A stretch of 58,913 nt of DNA from Gnetum montanum (lineage: Eukaryota; Streptophyta; Gnetopsida; Gnetales; Gnetaceae): positions 11,173 through 70,085 of the forward strand of contig MNCI01027333.1 of NCBI GenBank assembly GCA_015680685.1. Direction: 5' to 3'. Position numbers and translations under genes: made by a program. Positions 32,821-43,899 of this stretch are shown one piece after another (position 1 is the stretch's first letter; every line of letters starts with the position of its first letter). The notes under the pieces are model-generated. The model did not search any database, was not told where the DNA came from, and was given only the letters and a program-made list of their open reading frames with translations.

Positions 32821-34253
32821 CCCACCAGTTGATCCAATAGTTCTTCATACTATGCTAAACTTAATTTGTTGCTTATGGCCCCTACAAACATCTGCACATC
32901 TTTAAGTGTAGTGATGTATGGTACAGGTGCCATAGGTGCATTTAGTATTTTGGAAATTTTGTCAATAACCATCTCTACTGTTGTCTCCTGCCCTTGGTGT
33001 TGTATCACCAATATTGTTGCCTCCTTGCTGTCCTTGAAGTACACTAAGAAGGTTGCAGCATTCCCAAAAATCTCTAAGAGTGGCTATTGTTCTACAAGAG
33101 ATATCGTTACCTCTCTGGTGTTAAGATTCGACCTAGTGAACAACTACATTCATTGAGCTAAGAAGATGGATCCAGCTCCTCCCATCAAGCTAACTATTCA
33201 GGCCATGTCATTTAGGTTACTCATCACTAGTCGATACACAGATGCTTCCCCACCACTCGTGCCTACTCATTGCTCTTGCTCACTCAAGAGCCATTCTCAA
33301 TACTCATGTAACCATTGGGATGTTGCAGCAATATTCAGCATCATTTTTTGAGTGGCAAGTGGAGGTGGTGGCTACTACTCCTCTTCTTAAATAGTTGTTG
33401 TAGGCATCTTATCCTTTATCATCTCTACCCAATTAGTGATTAGAGCATGTGTGATAGCATCATTTGTATAGTGGATTATCCCTTCTATTGGATGGAGTTT
33501 TCTAATGAGGCATGGAAAGGGAAGTGCCTTCCTTCCATGTTCATTCTCTTTAAACTACTATTGAACTATTGAAGGTTAATAGGAAATCTCCCATTGAGAG
33601 CAGTGCATGCATAGGTAGAAAAAGCAATGATCTTGCTAGGCATCACCATGGGGTTTAGGTGAAAGGTCGTAATCTTATAGTGAATTATTTTTACTAATGT
33701 GAGTGCATTGTACTTCTTGTGGTCAATGCCATAGCATCGTTGAACCCATTCCTTTTTGATGCTGGGGTTTGCTTGCATTGGAATCTTGGCAAGATTCACC
33801 CTAGTTTCTAGCAACCCAAGTGCTTTAGCACTGGCCACATCGAATAGGACACTGATATGTCCTTGATTTTGACTATTGAATTGGCCTACTTGTTTTTCTA
33901 AAATAAGAATATCCCTCCCATGTACCACTCCCCACTAGAAGTGATAACTGGCCACATGGAAGAGGTCTCCAGTTGGTCCTGTACATGTTTATGTGCTTGC
34001 TCCAAGAAAGAGCCAAAGTTTAACTCATGGAGCATAATATTTTGGACCTTCTTAGATCTGATTTAAGTTAGGTAGGCCTCCTTCAAGGTCACCTCAAGGT
34101 TTGCTTGCTAAGCTAGTGCCTCATCTCAGTGGGAATGTTCTATTACTGTTGTTGGTCCTGGAACCTAATGAATGGATTCCACTTCAACCTCTTCCCTAAG
34201 AGGACTTGTGGCCTGGGTTACAATTGTTTCTTACTAGGCTTGTTCTTGGCCAT
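32821..34253 (-). pseudogene. N-terminal half of the element D 3'-terminal ORF
   Basis: A start ATG at 34253 opens with MAKNKPSKKQL. Stop-interrupted frames follow, with a 120-residue open block (33928-33566) containing KEWVQRCYGIDHKKYNALTL and FSTYACTALNGRFPINLQ, and a last open block (33044-32850) containing GQETTVEMVIDKISKIL and TTLKDVQMFVGAISNKLSLA. It stops at the edge of element B. The continuation (14058-15590) is on the same strand on the far side. No homology was recognised; it sits in the position of the Athila third ORF. Confidence 0.5.
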
Positions 34254-34329
34254 TTCTCCCGTTGTTAAGATGGTCCTCCTTCTTGTGTGTGTTTGCCTTT
34301 TGGTGCTATTTGTTGTCAAAACACATCCA

Positions 34330-35110
34330 TAGATTAGTAGAGATAATGTGTAACTTGAAATTTTTTGAATACCTTATCTTGCTAATTAGTTACACTTGGC
34401 TAAGGTTGGACCATGGAAAATTAATTATTTTATTAATTAATTTTTATTATAAGTGTCACTGGAGCTTGTTGGAAAGGTTTAACTTTTGTAAGTTGGTGTT
34501 TAAATGTTGATCTCCTAGTTAAACCTTTGTGGAAGTTAGAAAAATGGCAAAATTTTTTTTGTCCAACATGGCACATTTGTGCCCCGTTGACCAAGAGCTT
34601 ACCTTTGGTAGCTATAGGGCTAAAGAACGAAGTGATTTGGATAAATGGTTAGGAAGTTATGGGCTCTGGAAGGTTTTGGGCTTTGAAAATTTGAAAAACT
34701 CCCTTAGCATTTGTGAGCAAATGTGAACATTTCTAAGGGAGTTCTTGCATATTTATACTATTTTTACACTACATCAATGGGGCCACATATATAGGGCCTC
34801 GTATATACATGGGCTCCATCAATAGATCCATATTTATGGGGCCCATAAACAAAATTTTTAAATTTGAATATTTCAAAAAATAGAAGGAATTTTTGGAATG
34901 AATTTGGGATCCATGGAGTTCCAAAAAATCCAAGAATATGATTAAATCATTGAAGAGGTTCTTTGAAAGCTTAAAAATTAAAAAATTTGATGGAGAATGT
35001 GTGAATTAAAGAAAATCCTTAGAGGAGCACATGGTCTGGGGTATGAAAGATTTTGATTGCAAGAATGCCTAAGGATATGATGCTTAACGAACCCAACCAA
35101 GAGATATGGT
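34330..35110 (-). promoter_or_regulatory. LTR-like or internal promoter block upstream of the element D 3' ORF
   Basis: On the minus strand a TATAAATATG box (34758-34749) is preceded by repeated GGCCCCAT/GGGCCC and ATTGATG segments, as in the U3 of the D-type LTRs (near 13735-13820 and 47280-47400). The remaining sequence does not match those LTRs. The ORF start at 34253 is about 495 bases downstream. It is either a remnant LTR of another family or an internal promoter for the 3' ORF. Confidence 0.35.
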
Positions 35111-38060
35111 GGTAACCTTAGCTTGACCATTTTCTTAGGGGTGGTATGGTGTAGTCAATTTTTGCTCAACTCCTAAGTGTTGCATTAACTTTCAAAAATT
35201 TTCACCTGTAAAGTGTGTACCATTATCTGAGATAAGTGCACGTGGCACACCAAACTTTTTGACAACATATTGTTGAACAAATCGTGCAGCTGTAGATGAT
35301 GTGCAATCTTTAACGGTAGCTACTCAACCCATTTAGTTAAGTAGTCTACAGCAACTATGATGTATGCTTTTTCATTGGACATTGGTGTAATGGGCCCCAT
35401 GAAATCAATTCCCCAAATGTCAAAGGGTTTTAATGGTTAAATCCATTATTGCGAACCCTCCATTCTAGCAGTCATTCCCCCATCACGTTGACAACATTCA
35501 CAAGATTGGATGAAGTGATGGGTGTCCTAGAACAAGGTAGGCCAATAATAACCTACAAGTAGGATCTTAATAGCTATTCATCTCCCAGCATAGTGACCCC
35601 CACAAGGGCCCTCATGAGCATCTTGGAGAACTCTTAGTTGATCTCTATCGGGAACACACCATTGAACCAAGCCATTGGGACATACTTTGTAAAGTTGTCC
35701 ATCAATTTCCATAATAGTACTTAGCTCTATGAAGAAACTGTTGTTTCTTCTTAAGGTCTGACTCTTATGGTGTTCTTTGGGTAAGGAGATAGGTAAGAAT
35801 GCTACTATATCAATTTATCTCTGTGGGTGATTGGTCATTCACTACACCAGAAAAGAGGAACTCATCAGGGAAGTGATCAAAAATAGGATACTCATCCTCT
35901 TTGCTGTCCCAGCGCAACCAAGTTAAATGATCAGCAACTATGTTCTCAATGCCTTTACGATTGATCATCGTTAGATCAAACTCTTGTAGGATTACCAGCC
36001 ATCATATAATATAGGGGCTTACCATTGGCTTATTCATGAGAAACTAGATTGCACTATGATCTGTGTGTATGAACACTTTGTATCCCAATACATAGTGCCC
36101 AAATTTTTCTAGTGCAAATACTATATCCATTAATTCTTTTTCTGTAGTAGTGTAGTTAAGTTGTGCACTAGCTATACTTTTACTTGCACAGTGGATGTAA
36201 TAAGGGCATTTATGATCATCTAATTGTGTAAGAACAGCTCCTAAGGCATAGCTGGATGCATTGGTCATGATATGAAATGACCTGAACTAGTTAGGAGCTT
36301 GTAGAATGGGTGTTTCTACCAGCTTCTGTTTCAGAGTTTGGAAAGCTAGTTTGCATTCCCTGGCCCACTCGAAGGGTATGTCCTTTTTCATTAACTCTAC
36401 TAATGGTTTGGCAGCCTTCAAAAAGTTCTCTATGAATCTCCTATAATAGCCAATGTGTCAAAGGAATGATCGAATGTCTTTGATAGTTTCCGGTTGATAG
36501 ATGATTCCTTGGATGACTTTGATTTTCTCAAGGTCTACCTCTATCCCTACATGTGAAATTTTATACCTAAGTACTACATCTTCTTGGATCATTAAATGGA
36601 TTTTTTTTCTAGTTGAGCCTTAGATTAGTTTCTACACATCTTTTCAAAACTTGTTCTAACTGGTCTAAGGCTTGATCAAAACTTGCTTCGTAAGTGGAGA
36701 AGTCATCCATAAAGACTTCCACACCATTTCCTATCTACTATTGGAAAATGCTTAGAACTAAGTGTTGAAATGTTGCAGGGGCATTGCATAAGCCAAATGA
36801 CATTTGTTTGTATGCAAACGTTCCCCAAGGATTGGTGAAGGTAGTTTTAGCTTGGTCTTCTATGGCTATTTGTATTTGGTTGTATCCGCTATAGCCATCC
36901 AGAAAACTATAATAGCGATGTGTTGCTATTGTGTCTAAGACTTGGTCAAAAAATGGCAATGGAAAGTGATCTTGAATGTTGCCATGTTTAGCAGCCTAAA
37001 ATCTATGCACACCCTCCATTTGCCTCCCTTCTTACGCATGATTACCAAGGAGCTAATCCATTCTCTATCAGTAATGGGGTATATGAACCTAGCCTTTAGA
37101 AATTTTTCGATTTCTTCTTTCACTACTTGTTTCAACTTTGGGTTCAAGCACCTTTGTGGTTGTTTTCGAGGCTTCATGGAGGAGTTAGTGTAAATCCTAT
37201 GCTGGCATATCCTAGGATCTATTCCAGTTAATTCCAAATATGACTAGGCGAAGGCTTTTGACCACTTATTTATTACCTTGAGCAGACTTTCTTTTTGTTG
37301 CGGAGCAAGTCTTGCATTGATGATTACCAGTTTTCCATTCTTAAGGAATGTGTACTTCATACCGGTGGGTAATGGTTTTAGCTCTAGGGGCTCTTGTTTA
37401 AATTTATTAGGGATTTCCAACTTCCCCTAGTTGATGTTTTCTAAGTTAGGACTAGGAAGTTGGTGGTGGACTTGCTCTAATGCATCAATGCTATATATGT
37501 AAGTGCAAGTCAAACCCTCAATTAATCCAATGCATATTAGTGAGTTGCTTTCTTGATCAGCTATTAGCCACTGGGTGTCTTCTTGTCGTGTGGCTATTGC
37601 ATATAGGCACCTTTGTATATTGATCATTTGTGCACATTGATTGCATGTAGGCAATGTCAAACTCTGCACAACCCATGATCTTTGCATGTAATTGCACCTT
37701 GTGTCACTATATGCGATGCATGGAACCTTCTTCTTCTCAATCTTTTCGAGAGTATTTTCCTTAGATATTTCTAGGGAAAGATCGTAGATACCTAGGCATG
37801 CATCGATAGTGCTTAGCCATGCCCTTTCCATTATGATTGGGAAGTCCCCCTTACTGTTATTCACTTGAATCATTAGGAAGTTAGCTGGATACGACCACCT
37901 ACAAACAGTGGTAATAATGTCCTCCACCAAGCCTAAGGGAATAGTGATGGACTAGTTGGCTAACTCTAAATGGATATTGCTCTTTTTTAATGGGGGCAAG
38001 TTCTAGGCATTATACATTTCTTGGGATATTAGGTTGACACCAAAACTTGAATTCAAAAGA
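35111..38060 (-). pseudogene. pol of element E (protease, RT, RNase H, partial integrase)
   Basis: Protease: GLVEDI…FPIIMERAWLSTIDA (37930-37427), with NSSFGVNLI where an active enzyme has Asp-Ser/Thr-Gly. RT: YPITDREWISSLVIM, RVCIDFRLLNMATFK (37237-36935), YYSFLDGYSGYNQIQIAIED, FGLCNAPATFQ (36959-36738), then catalytic FMDD near 36715. RNase H: LTQLDDHKCPYYIHCASKS, NYTTTEKELMDIVFALEKF, FIHTDHSAI (36268-36044). Integrase: HEGPCGGHYAGR…CECC zinc finger, [25 protein letters not shown] equivalents, and GVEQKLTTPYHP.ENGQAKV, where it breaks at about 35111. The DGYSGYNQI and FMDD forms fit the Athila lineage. Confidence 0.85.
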
Positions 38061-40712
38061 GCTTTTCATGGCTCATTTCCAGCGATTTGTAGATATATTA
38101 GGGGGCTCCCAGAATTAGAGAATTTCTTGGGAAGGTGGCCAACTTTAATCCAATCAGTCATGACATGTGTTAACATGATTGTATGTGTTGAATGCAATGT
38201 TAAGTTCAAAGGGGACTCTGAAGCTTTAGTTGATAGGGAGGTGTCCAAAGACTCATCCACTTGGGGTTGTAAAGGCTTGGTTGGATTGTTGATTCTAAAG
38301 AAAGATCTTTTCTTTGTATGGTTGTCAGAACCAATAGTAGGTCAAGGATTAACAGCCCTTGTGGCATTGCATTGCTATGGCTAAGCAGGGAGTTCACCTT
38401 GCATTATTGGAGAAGGTGGTAATGGAGCTATTTGTGGGAGATATGCAGCCGGATTGGAAGGTTGGTATAATTGTGGAATGTTTCCCCTAGGAGAGGGAGC
38501 CCTATAGTATTTACAGGCTTGGTAGTGATGTTGGGGAGTAATGTGACCAACAAAGTCATGTGGAGAGATTGGATGTTGCACGTAAGATCCATATGGGTCT
38601 GGTTGCTGGTAAGGATATTGTTGCCTTGGTGGTGGCATTCCCCATGATTGTGGGTGCTGCCACTGTTGATGTTGCTCAATTGGTTATGGTGGAGTTCCAC
38701 TTGGATAATACATTAAAGGTTGGTGAAAATGTCTTGGGTTACCTTGGGAATAAGGTAACCGTTGGGATGTTTTCCATTTGTTTAAATGTGGATTAAGTGC
38801 ATACACCCCAGACTCCTATAAATATGAGATTATAGGACAACATTCTTTAGGATGGTCATATTGATAGATCTCACATCCACTATCATCATCTGTATCTGAG
38901 TCCACAACCTCTTCAATAATAACAACTTTACCCTTACCCTTGTTATGTGCATTTTATTCTTCTCTCTTTTTCCTTTTGTCATGATCACTACCTCGCTCTC
39001 TAGACTCCTCTACTACTTTGAGATAGTTTGGAACCTACTATCCAAGGAGTCCCACATTTGGTCTACCTTTGCCGATACTTCTGATGCTAACTTTTGAATA
39101 TGCAAGGTTTTCCTATTCACCATCTCTTCAGGTGGTGACTCTTCCTCATCCTTGCAGAATCTGACTCCCTTCTTTCAGAGGGAAGGATCTTGGTTATATT
39201 CTTCTGCACTTTCTCTTTTTCATAGCTCACCTTCTTCCTTAGCAACTTACTCCAATAGTATGTGAATTTGATGGGACCTAAGCTTAGATAACCTTCCTTG
39301 GGCATAAGCCCAAGAGTTCTTCTTGTTTCATGCCTAAGCCCATCTACAAGATGGCGTAGTTAATCTCATTGCAAATAACCATGGCTAGGACAACGATGTA
39401 ATAGTGCATAATAATGGCCCATGGTAGCATCCAAGGATTCATGACTTCCTTGTTTCCATCCTTGGATTTGCTTTCCCAGGTTAGACACCTAGGAGTACAT
39501 TTGGTACTTATCGTTGAATAGTTCTAACATAGTACTCCACCTACGAATGGATTCTGGTTCTAAGGACCAGTACCAACTTTCAAATTCTTTTATTAGTGTC
39601 CTTGGGAAAAACTTAAGCTTTTTCCATTCATTTTCTATGTTTTGCAAGGCACACACATCATGAAATGCTTGTAAGTGATTTTGAGGATTAGCATTATATC
39701 CCCCTTCAAATCGTGGGATGTTATTCATGTCTAACCTCTTGATCCTACTATCTTTTTGGTGCCTTGTTGGAACTCTCACAGCCTCAGTTATGTCTAGCAT
39801 GCTTCTGGTAGTGAGTAGGGGTTCATCATGATCATCTCGTTCATGGTGTCTATGGTGCCTATGTGGTTCCCTACTCTCCCTTCTTCTCTGGTGTGATTTC
39901 TTATAGTGCCCTCGCCCTCTATCTTGGTTGTCTTGTCTATGACTTCCACTTTGTTTGCCCTTATCCTCATGATTTGTTTCCCTATGGCTACATCTAGACA
40001 CAGAGGGAGAGGGTGACGGAGATGATGAAGGTGAAGAAGAAGGAGAACCACCATGATGATGGTATCTAGTACCTTCTCTTCGATGGTCTCTCCCTTGATC
40101 GTGATTGCGATCAGAATGCCCACCTTTGTCATGTGTCTTTGTTCCTTTTCCAGACACTTTATGTCTGCTAGTATCAGCACCTGGGTTGTGAATAGTAGAA
40201 TGAAGGTTCTGATACACAACCCCTTGGCCAAAGTCAAGGGGAGGAACATCATTATGTGGATGACTACCTAAGGTAGGTTCATCACCCTCAATTTTACTTA
40301 AAAAATGTGGGGCATCCTTAGACCATTTTTCCTTCAAGGACTTATGGTGTCTCTCTTGTTGCAACTCTTTGGCATTGTGCTTCAGTGGGACGATAGTCTC
40401 TTGAATCATAATCCTGCACAATGTACTTTGCATGTAAGTGTTGCATGTCTATTTGTGTGAGAGCATGAAGGAGCATACTTGGGACTAAATAGTTGGGAGG
40501 TAACACTATGTTACCTTCCAAGTCACGCCAACACAGCTGTTCATCTTGGTGGAGAATAAAGGTGAAGTCAGGTACATATTCATTGAGATGAATATATATA
40601 TCACACGAAACTATTGAGGGATTGGCAGATCAACATCATGTGTATTTTTCCGCTGATTATTTCTTGTATTAGTACTAGGCGGTGAAGTGCTTTTGTGCGA
40701 AGAAGAAGACAT
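38060..40712 (-). pseudogene. gag of element E
   Basis: The likely start is ATG at 40712 (MSSSSHKSTSPPSTNTRN). A 314-residue open block (40433-39489) has a Ser/Arg/His-rich linker (SSSPSPSPSVSRCSHRE, HRHHRHHERDDHDEP). It is followed by a capsid-like part with IPRFEGGYNANPQNHLQAF, KLKFFPRTLIKEFESWYWSL and WSTMLELFNDKY. A degenerate zinc-knuckle-like CEIYQYDHPKECC (near 38850) and a Pro/Gln/Tyr-rich tail (38638-38381) follow. Element D has the same order at 43900-46395. Confidence 0.75.
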
Positions 40713-40842
40713 CTTGTCTTGTTCAGTGTGCAATGTACTATTATTATTCTTCTTTTCACTTTTTTTTTCTTAACCAACCCTAAGGATTCGTTCCAACGAT
40801 GTGAATGATTTCCTAAGTTATACTTAGTGCACAAACAACTAA

Positions 40843-40863
40843 GTCCTCGGCAATGGTGTCAAA
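40843..40863 (-). other. Primer-binding-like site of element E
   Basis: Directly after the 5' LTR end (…GCTCATCA) the minus strand reads TTTGACACCATTGCCGAGGA. This resembles the TTGGCGCCGTTGCC-type primer site of plant Ty3/gypsy elements with several changes. Confidence 0.5.
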
Positions 40864-41696
40864 TGATGAGCATCATGGTACCCCTATGCTCAACCATACA
40901 AATACAAGCATTTCACACATGATTCGGTCAAATTCCAAGGACTAAGTGGCTATGAACCTTTGTGGAACAATAATGGGTTGATTAATCATTGTCTTCCTGA
41001 ACTTACTTGTATGTCATAGTTGTATGATTAAGTAAGCTTAAGGCATATGATTTTTAAGGCTTTTATGTGTTTTGCATCCTGCACTAATAAGGAGGGGAAA
41101 AGAGATAACTAAGTGACTAATCCAAATTAACTACTCATTAACTAAGTTCTAAGTCCTCCTAACACCAGTATCCGTTCCCACTTTTCGTACACATCCTGAA
41201 CCAGTGCAATGCTACTGGGATTACCATACGCTAATTGTTACTAGGTTTCCAAGTGCTACACGCATGCTTGAAGTGGTCATACTGAGTGTATTTAACTAAG
41301 AGAGTTGTAGGGTGAGAGAAATCATTAATTAACTATGAAAGCAATAAATAATAATTAACACTGCTTAATCTATTTTGTATGTTGCAAGGTTTATCATGAA
41401 GTGCATCTTTATTACCATACATAAAGTGTGCTCAGGTACACAATGCTCGAATAAAGATCCGTTCACTCTATAACTCCTACTGCAGGCACACAGAAATAAT
41501 TCTAACTCTGGGGGAAAAATTGGCAAGAGTTTGGCTAAGGACTAACTTCTAATGTCTAAATAAAAGGGCACCACCTCTTATTTATAGGCAAGGAGATGGG
41601 CCATGATATTGGGTATCCGATATTGCATAGTTGATCTGATATCACGGACGCGATATTGTGGACATGATATCACGTACACGATATCATGGTTCATCA
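40864..41696 (-). repeat. 5' LTR of element E, 833 bp
   Basis: It begins TGATGAGCATC and ends GGTTCATCA on the + strand. The minus-strand TATA box lies in CCTCTTATTTATAGG (near 41580), and a GATATC/GATATTG-rich U3 runs from 41600 to 41690. It is the same family as the solo LTR at 12301-13240 and more distantly related to the LTRs of element D. Confidence 0.75.
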
Positions 41697-43830
41697 CCAT
41701 CACAACCAAGATAGGTGGTCAGTGATCACATTCTCAGTTTCCTTTCGATCTACCATTGTTTGATTGAATTCTTAAAATATCACTAGCCACTATATGACAT
41801 AGGGGCTCACTGTTGGCTTGTTCATGAGGAAGTGAATGACACTGTGGTTCATGTGCACAAATACTTTATATCCAAGCACATAGTGCCTAACCTTCTCTAT
41901 AGCAAACATTGTTGCCATCAATTCTTTCTCTGTGGTGGTGTAATTCAACTGTGTACCCATAATGCTTTGATTTCTGCAATGGATGTAATATGGATTATCA
42001 TCCAACTACATAAGTATGGCTCCCAAGGTGTAGTTAAATACATCTGTCATGATATGGAATGGTCTTGACTAGTTAGGTGCTTGTAGAATTAGATTTTCTA
42101 GGAGGTTCTACTTGAGGCTTTGGAATGTATTTTTGCATTTCTTGGTCTAGATGAAAGGAGCATCTTTCTTTGTTATCTCGACCAATGATTTCACAATATT
42201 AGAGAAATTCTCTATAAATTGCTAGTGGTAGCTAGTATGTCCAAGGAATGGCGAAATATCTTTGATAGTTTCTAGTTGGCTAGTGATTCCTTGGATGATC
42301 TTTATCTTTTCAAGGTCTACCTCAATCCCTTCCTATGAAATTTTGTGCCTCAATACAATGCCTTCTTGGACCATGAGATGACTCTTTTGCCAATTGAGCT
42401 ATAGATTTGTTTCCACACATCTTTTTATTACTTGCTCAAGGTAGTCCAAGGTTTGTTTGAATGTAGCACCATAAGTCGAGAAGTCAGACATGAAGACTTC
42501 TACTTCGCTATCTATTTGCTATTGAAAGATGCTTAAGACCAGGTGTTGGAAAGTGGTAGGAGCATTACATAGACCAAAAGGAATATTGTGACATACAAAG
42601 GTCCCCTAAAAACTTGTGAATGTTGCTTTGGCTTAATCTTCTAGTGTAATCTGGATTTGGTTATAGCCACTATAACCATATAGAAAAATGTAATAGCAAT
42701 GTCAAGATATGGTGTCCAACACCTGATCATCGAATATCAATGAAAAATGATCTTTGAATGTTGCCATGTTTAATAGCCTGAAGTCAATACAAACCCACCA
42801 TTTTTCACCTCTCTTTGGCACTATGACGAGTGGATTGACCCACTTACTACCGGTAATGGGATAGATGAACCCTACCTTAAGGAGTTGCTCAATCTCCTCT
42901 TTGATGATTTGCTTCAATTCTGGATTCAACTATCCTTGTGGTTACCTTTTTGGCTTCATGAATGGATTAGTGTAAATGTAATGTTGACGTATTTTTGGAT
43001 CAATTTTAGTGAGTTTAGGATATGATGCAAATGCTATTGGCCATATGTTGACAATTTTTCTTTCTATTTAGGAGAAAGTTTGGCATTAAATATAATTGGC
43101 TTGCCATTTTATAAAAATGCATATTCTCATATAGGGGGTAGAGTTTTCAACTATAGGCACTCTTATTTGAAATTCTTAGGGATCTCTAACTCTTCCCAAT
43201 TAGTATAAGCATTTTCATCATTAGAGAGTTGGTGATGAACTTACTCTAGTTCATTCATGCTTGTGGCATAGGTGCATGTCAAGGTCTTAGTAGGTTCCAT
43301 GCACATTGTGCTATTGTTAGAATTGTGGTTAGCCACTAGGTGCCCTCCTATTTTGTGACTACTACATACAAATATCTACTTCATATGCACATTGCCTACA
43401 TGCAGAAATAGATGTTGATTTCATAGACCAAAGTTTTTGCATGTAATTACACCATGTATCGCTATATGCATGAAACTCGTCTCTTCTCGATCTTTCCAAA
43501 TGCATTTTCCTTCGATATCTCTAGGGAAAGATCTCTGATGCCCATTATTGCATTAATAGTGTTAGCCATACCCTTCCCATAATGATTGGGAAGTCCTCCT
43601 TACAATTCTCAACCTTGATTACTAGGAAATTAGTAGGATAAGATCATCCACAGATAGTGATCATAATGTCTTTGATCAATCCCAATGGAATAGTGATGGA
43701 ATGGTATGCCAATTACAATATGATATTGCTCTTCTTCAGAGGTAGTAGGTTCTAGGCAGTATACATCTCTTGAAAAATCAAGTTCACATCGGAACTTGAA
43801 TCAAGAAGAGCTTTATATGATTCATTCCTA
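41697..43830 (-). pseudogene. pol of element D (protease, RT, RNase H; integrase missing)
   Basis: Protease near 43800 keeps ALLDSSSDVNLI, with Asp present and Ser in the usual Gly position. RT: MNPELKQIIKEEIEQLL, GFIYPITGSKWVNPLVIVPK, WWVCIDFRLLNMATFKDHF (42929-42702). The catalytic site near 42495 reads FMSD instead of FMDD. RNase H: YYIHCRNQSI, NYTTTEKELMATMFAIEKV, GYKVFVHMNHSVI (42005-41790). The gene stops at 41697, where the LTR of element E begins. Confidence 0.8.
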
Positions 43831-43899
43831 GCAATTTGTAAATAGATAAGGGGACTTCCAAGATCAACTAATTTCCTAGGAACATTGCCAACCTAGATC

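Larger units (their letters stand above)
35111..41696 (-). mobile_element. Athila-like retrotransposon (element E) nested in pol of element D, 3' part missing
   Basis: A 5' LTR (40864-41696), primer-binding-like site, gag, protease, RT, RNase H and the first two thirds of integrase are present in leftward order. The RNase H of element D is cut exactly where this LTR begins (41697, flank CCATC). At 35111 integrase stops matching and no 3' LTR with a CCATC flank is seen, so the 3' end was lost by deletion or recombination. Confidence 0.7.

Noticed and set aside
40021-40271. Open frames overlapping the His/Arg-rich gag linker in other frames (for example 39794-40252 minus, 40053-40271 plus)
   Set aside because: Low-complexity DNA gives several open frames; the gag frame is the one conserved with element D.
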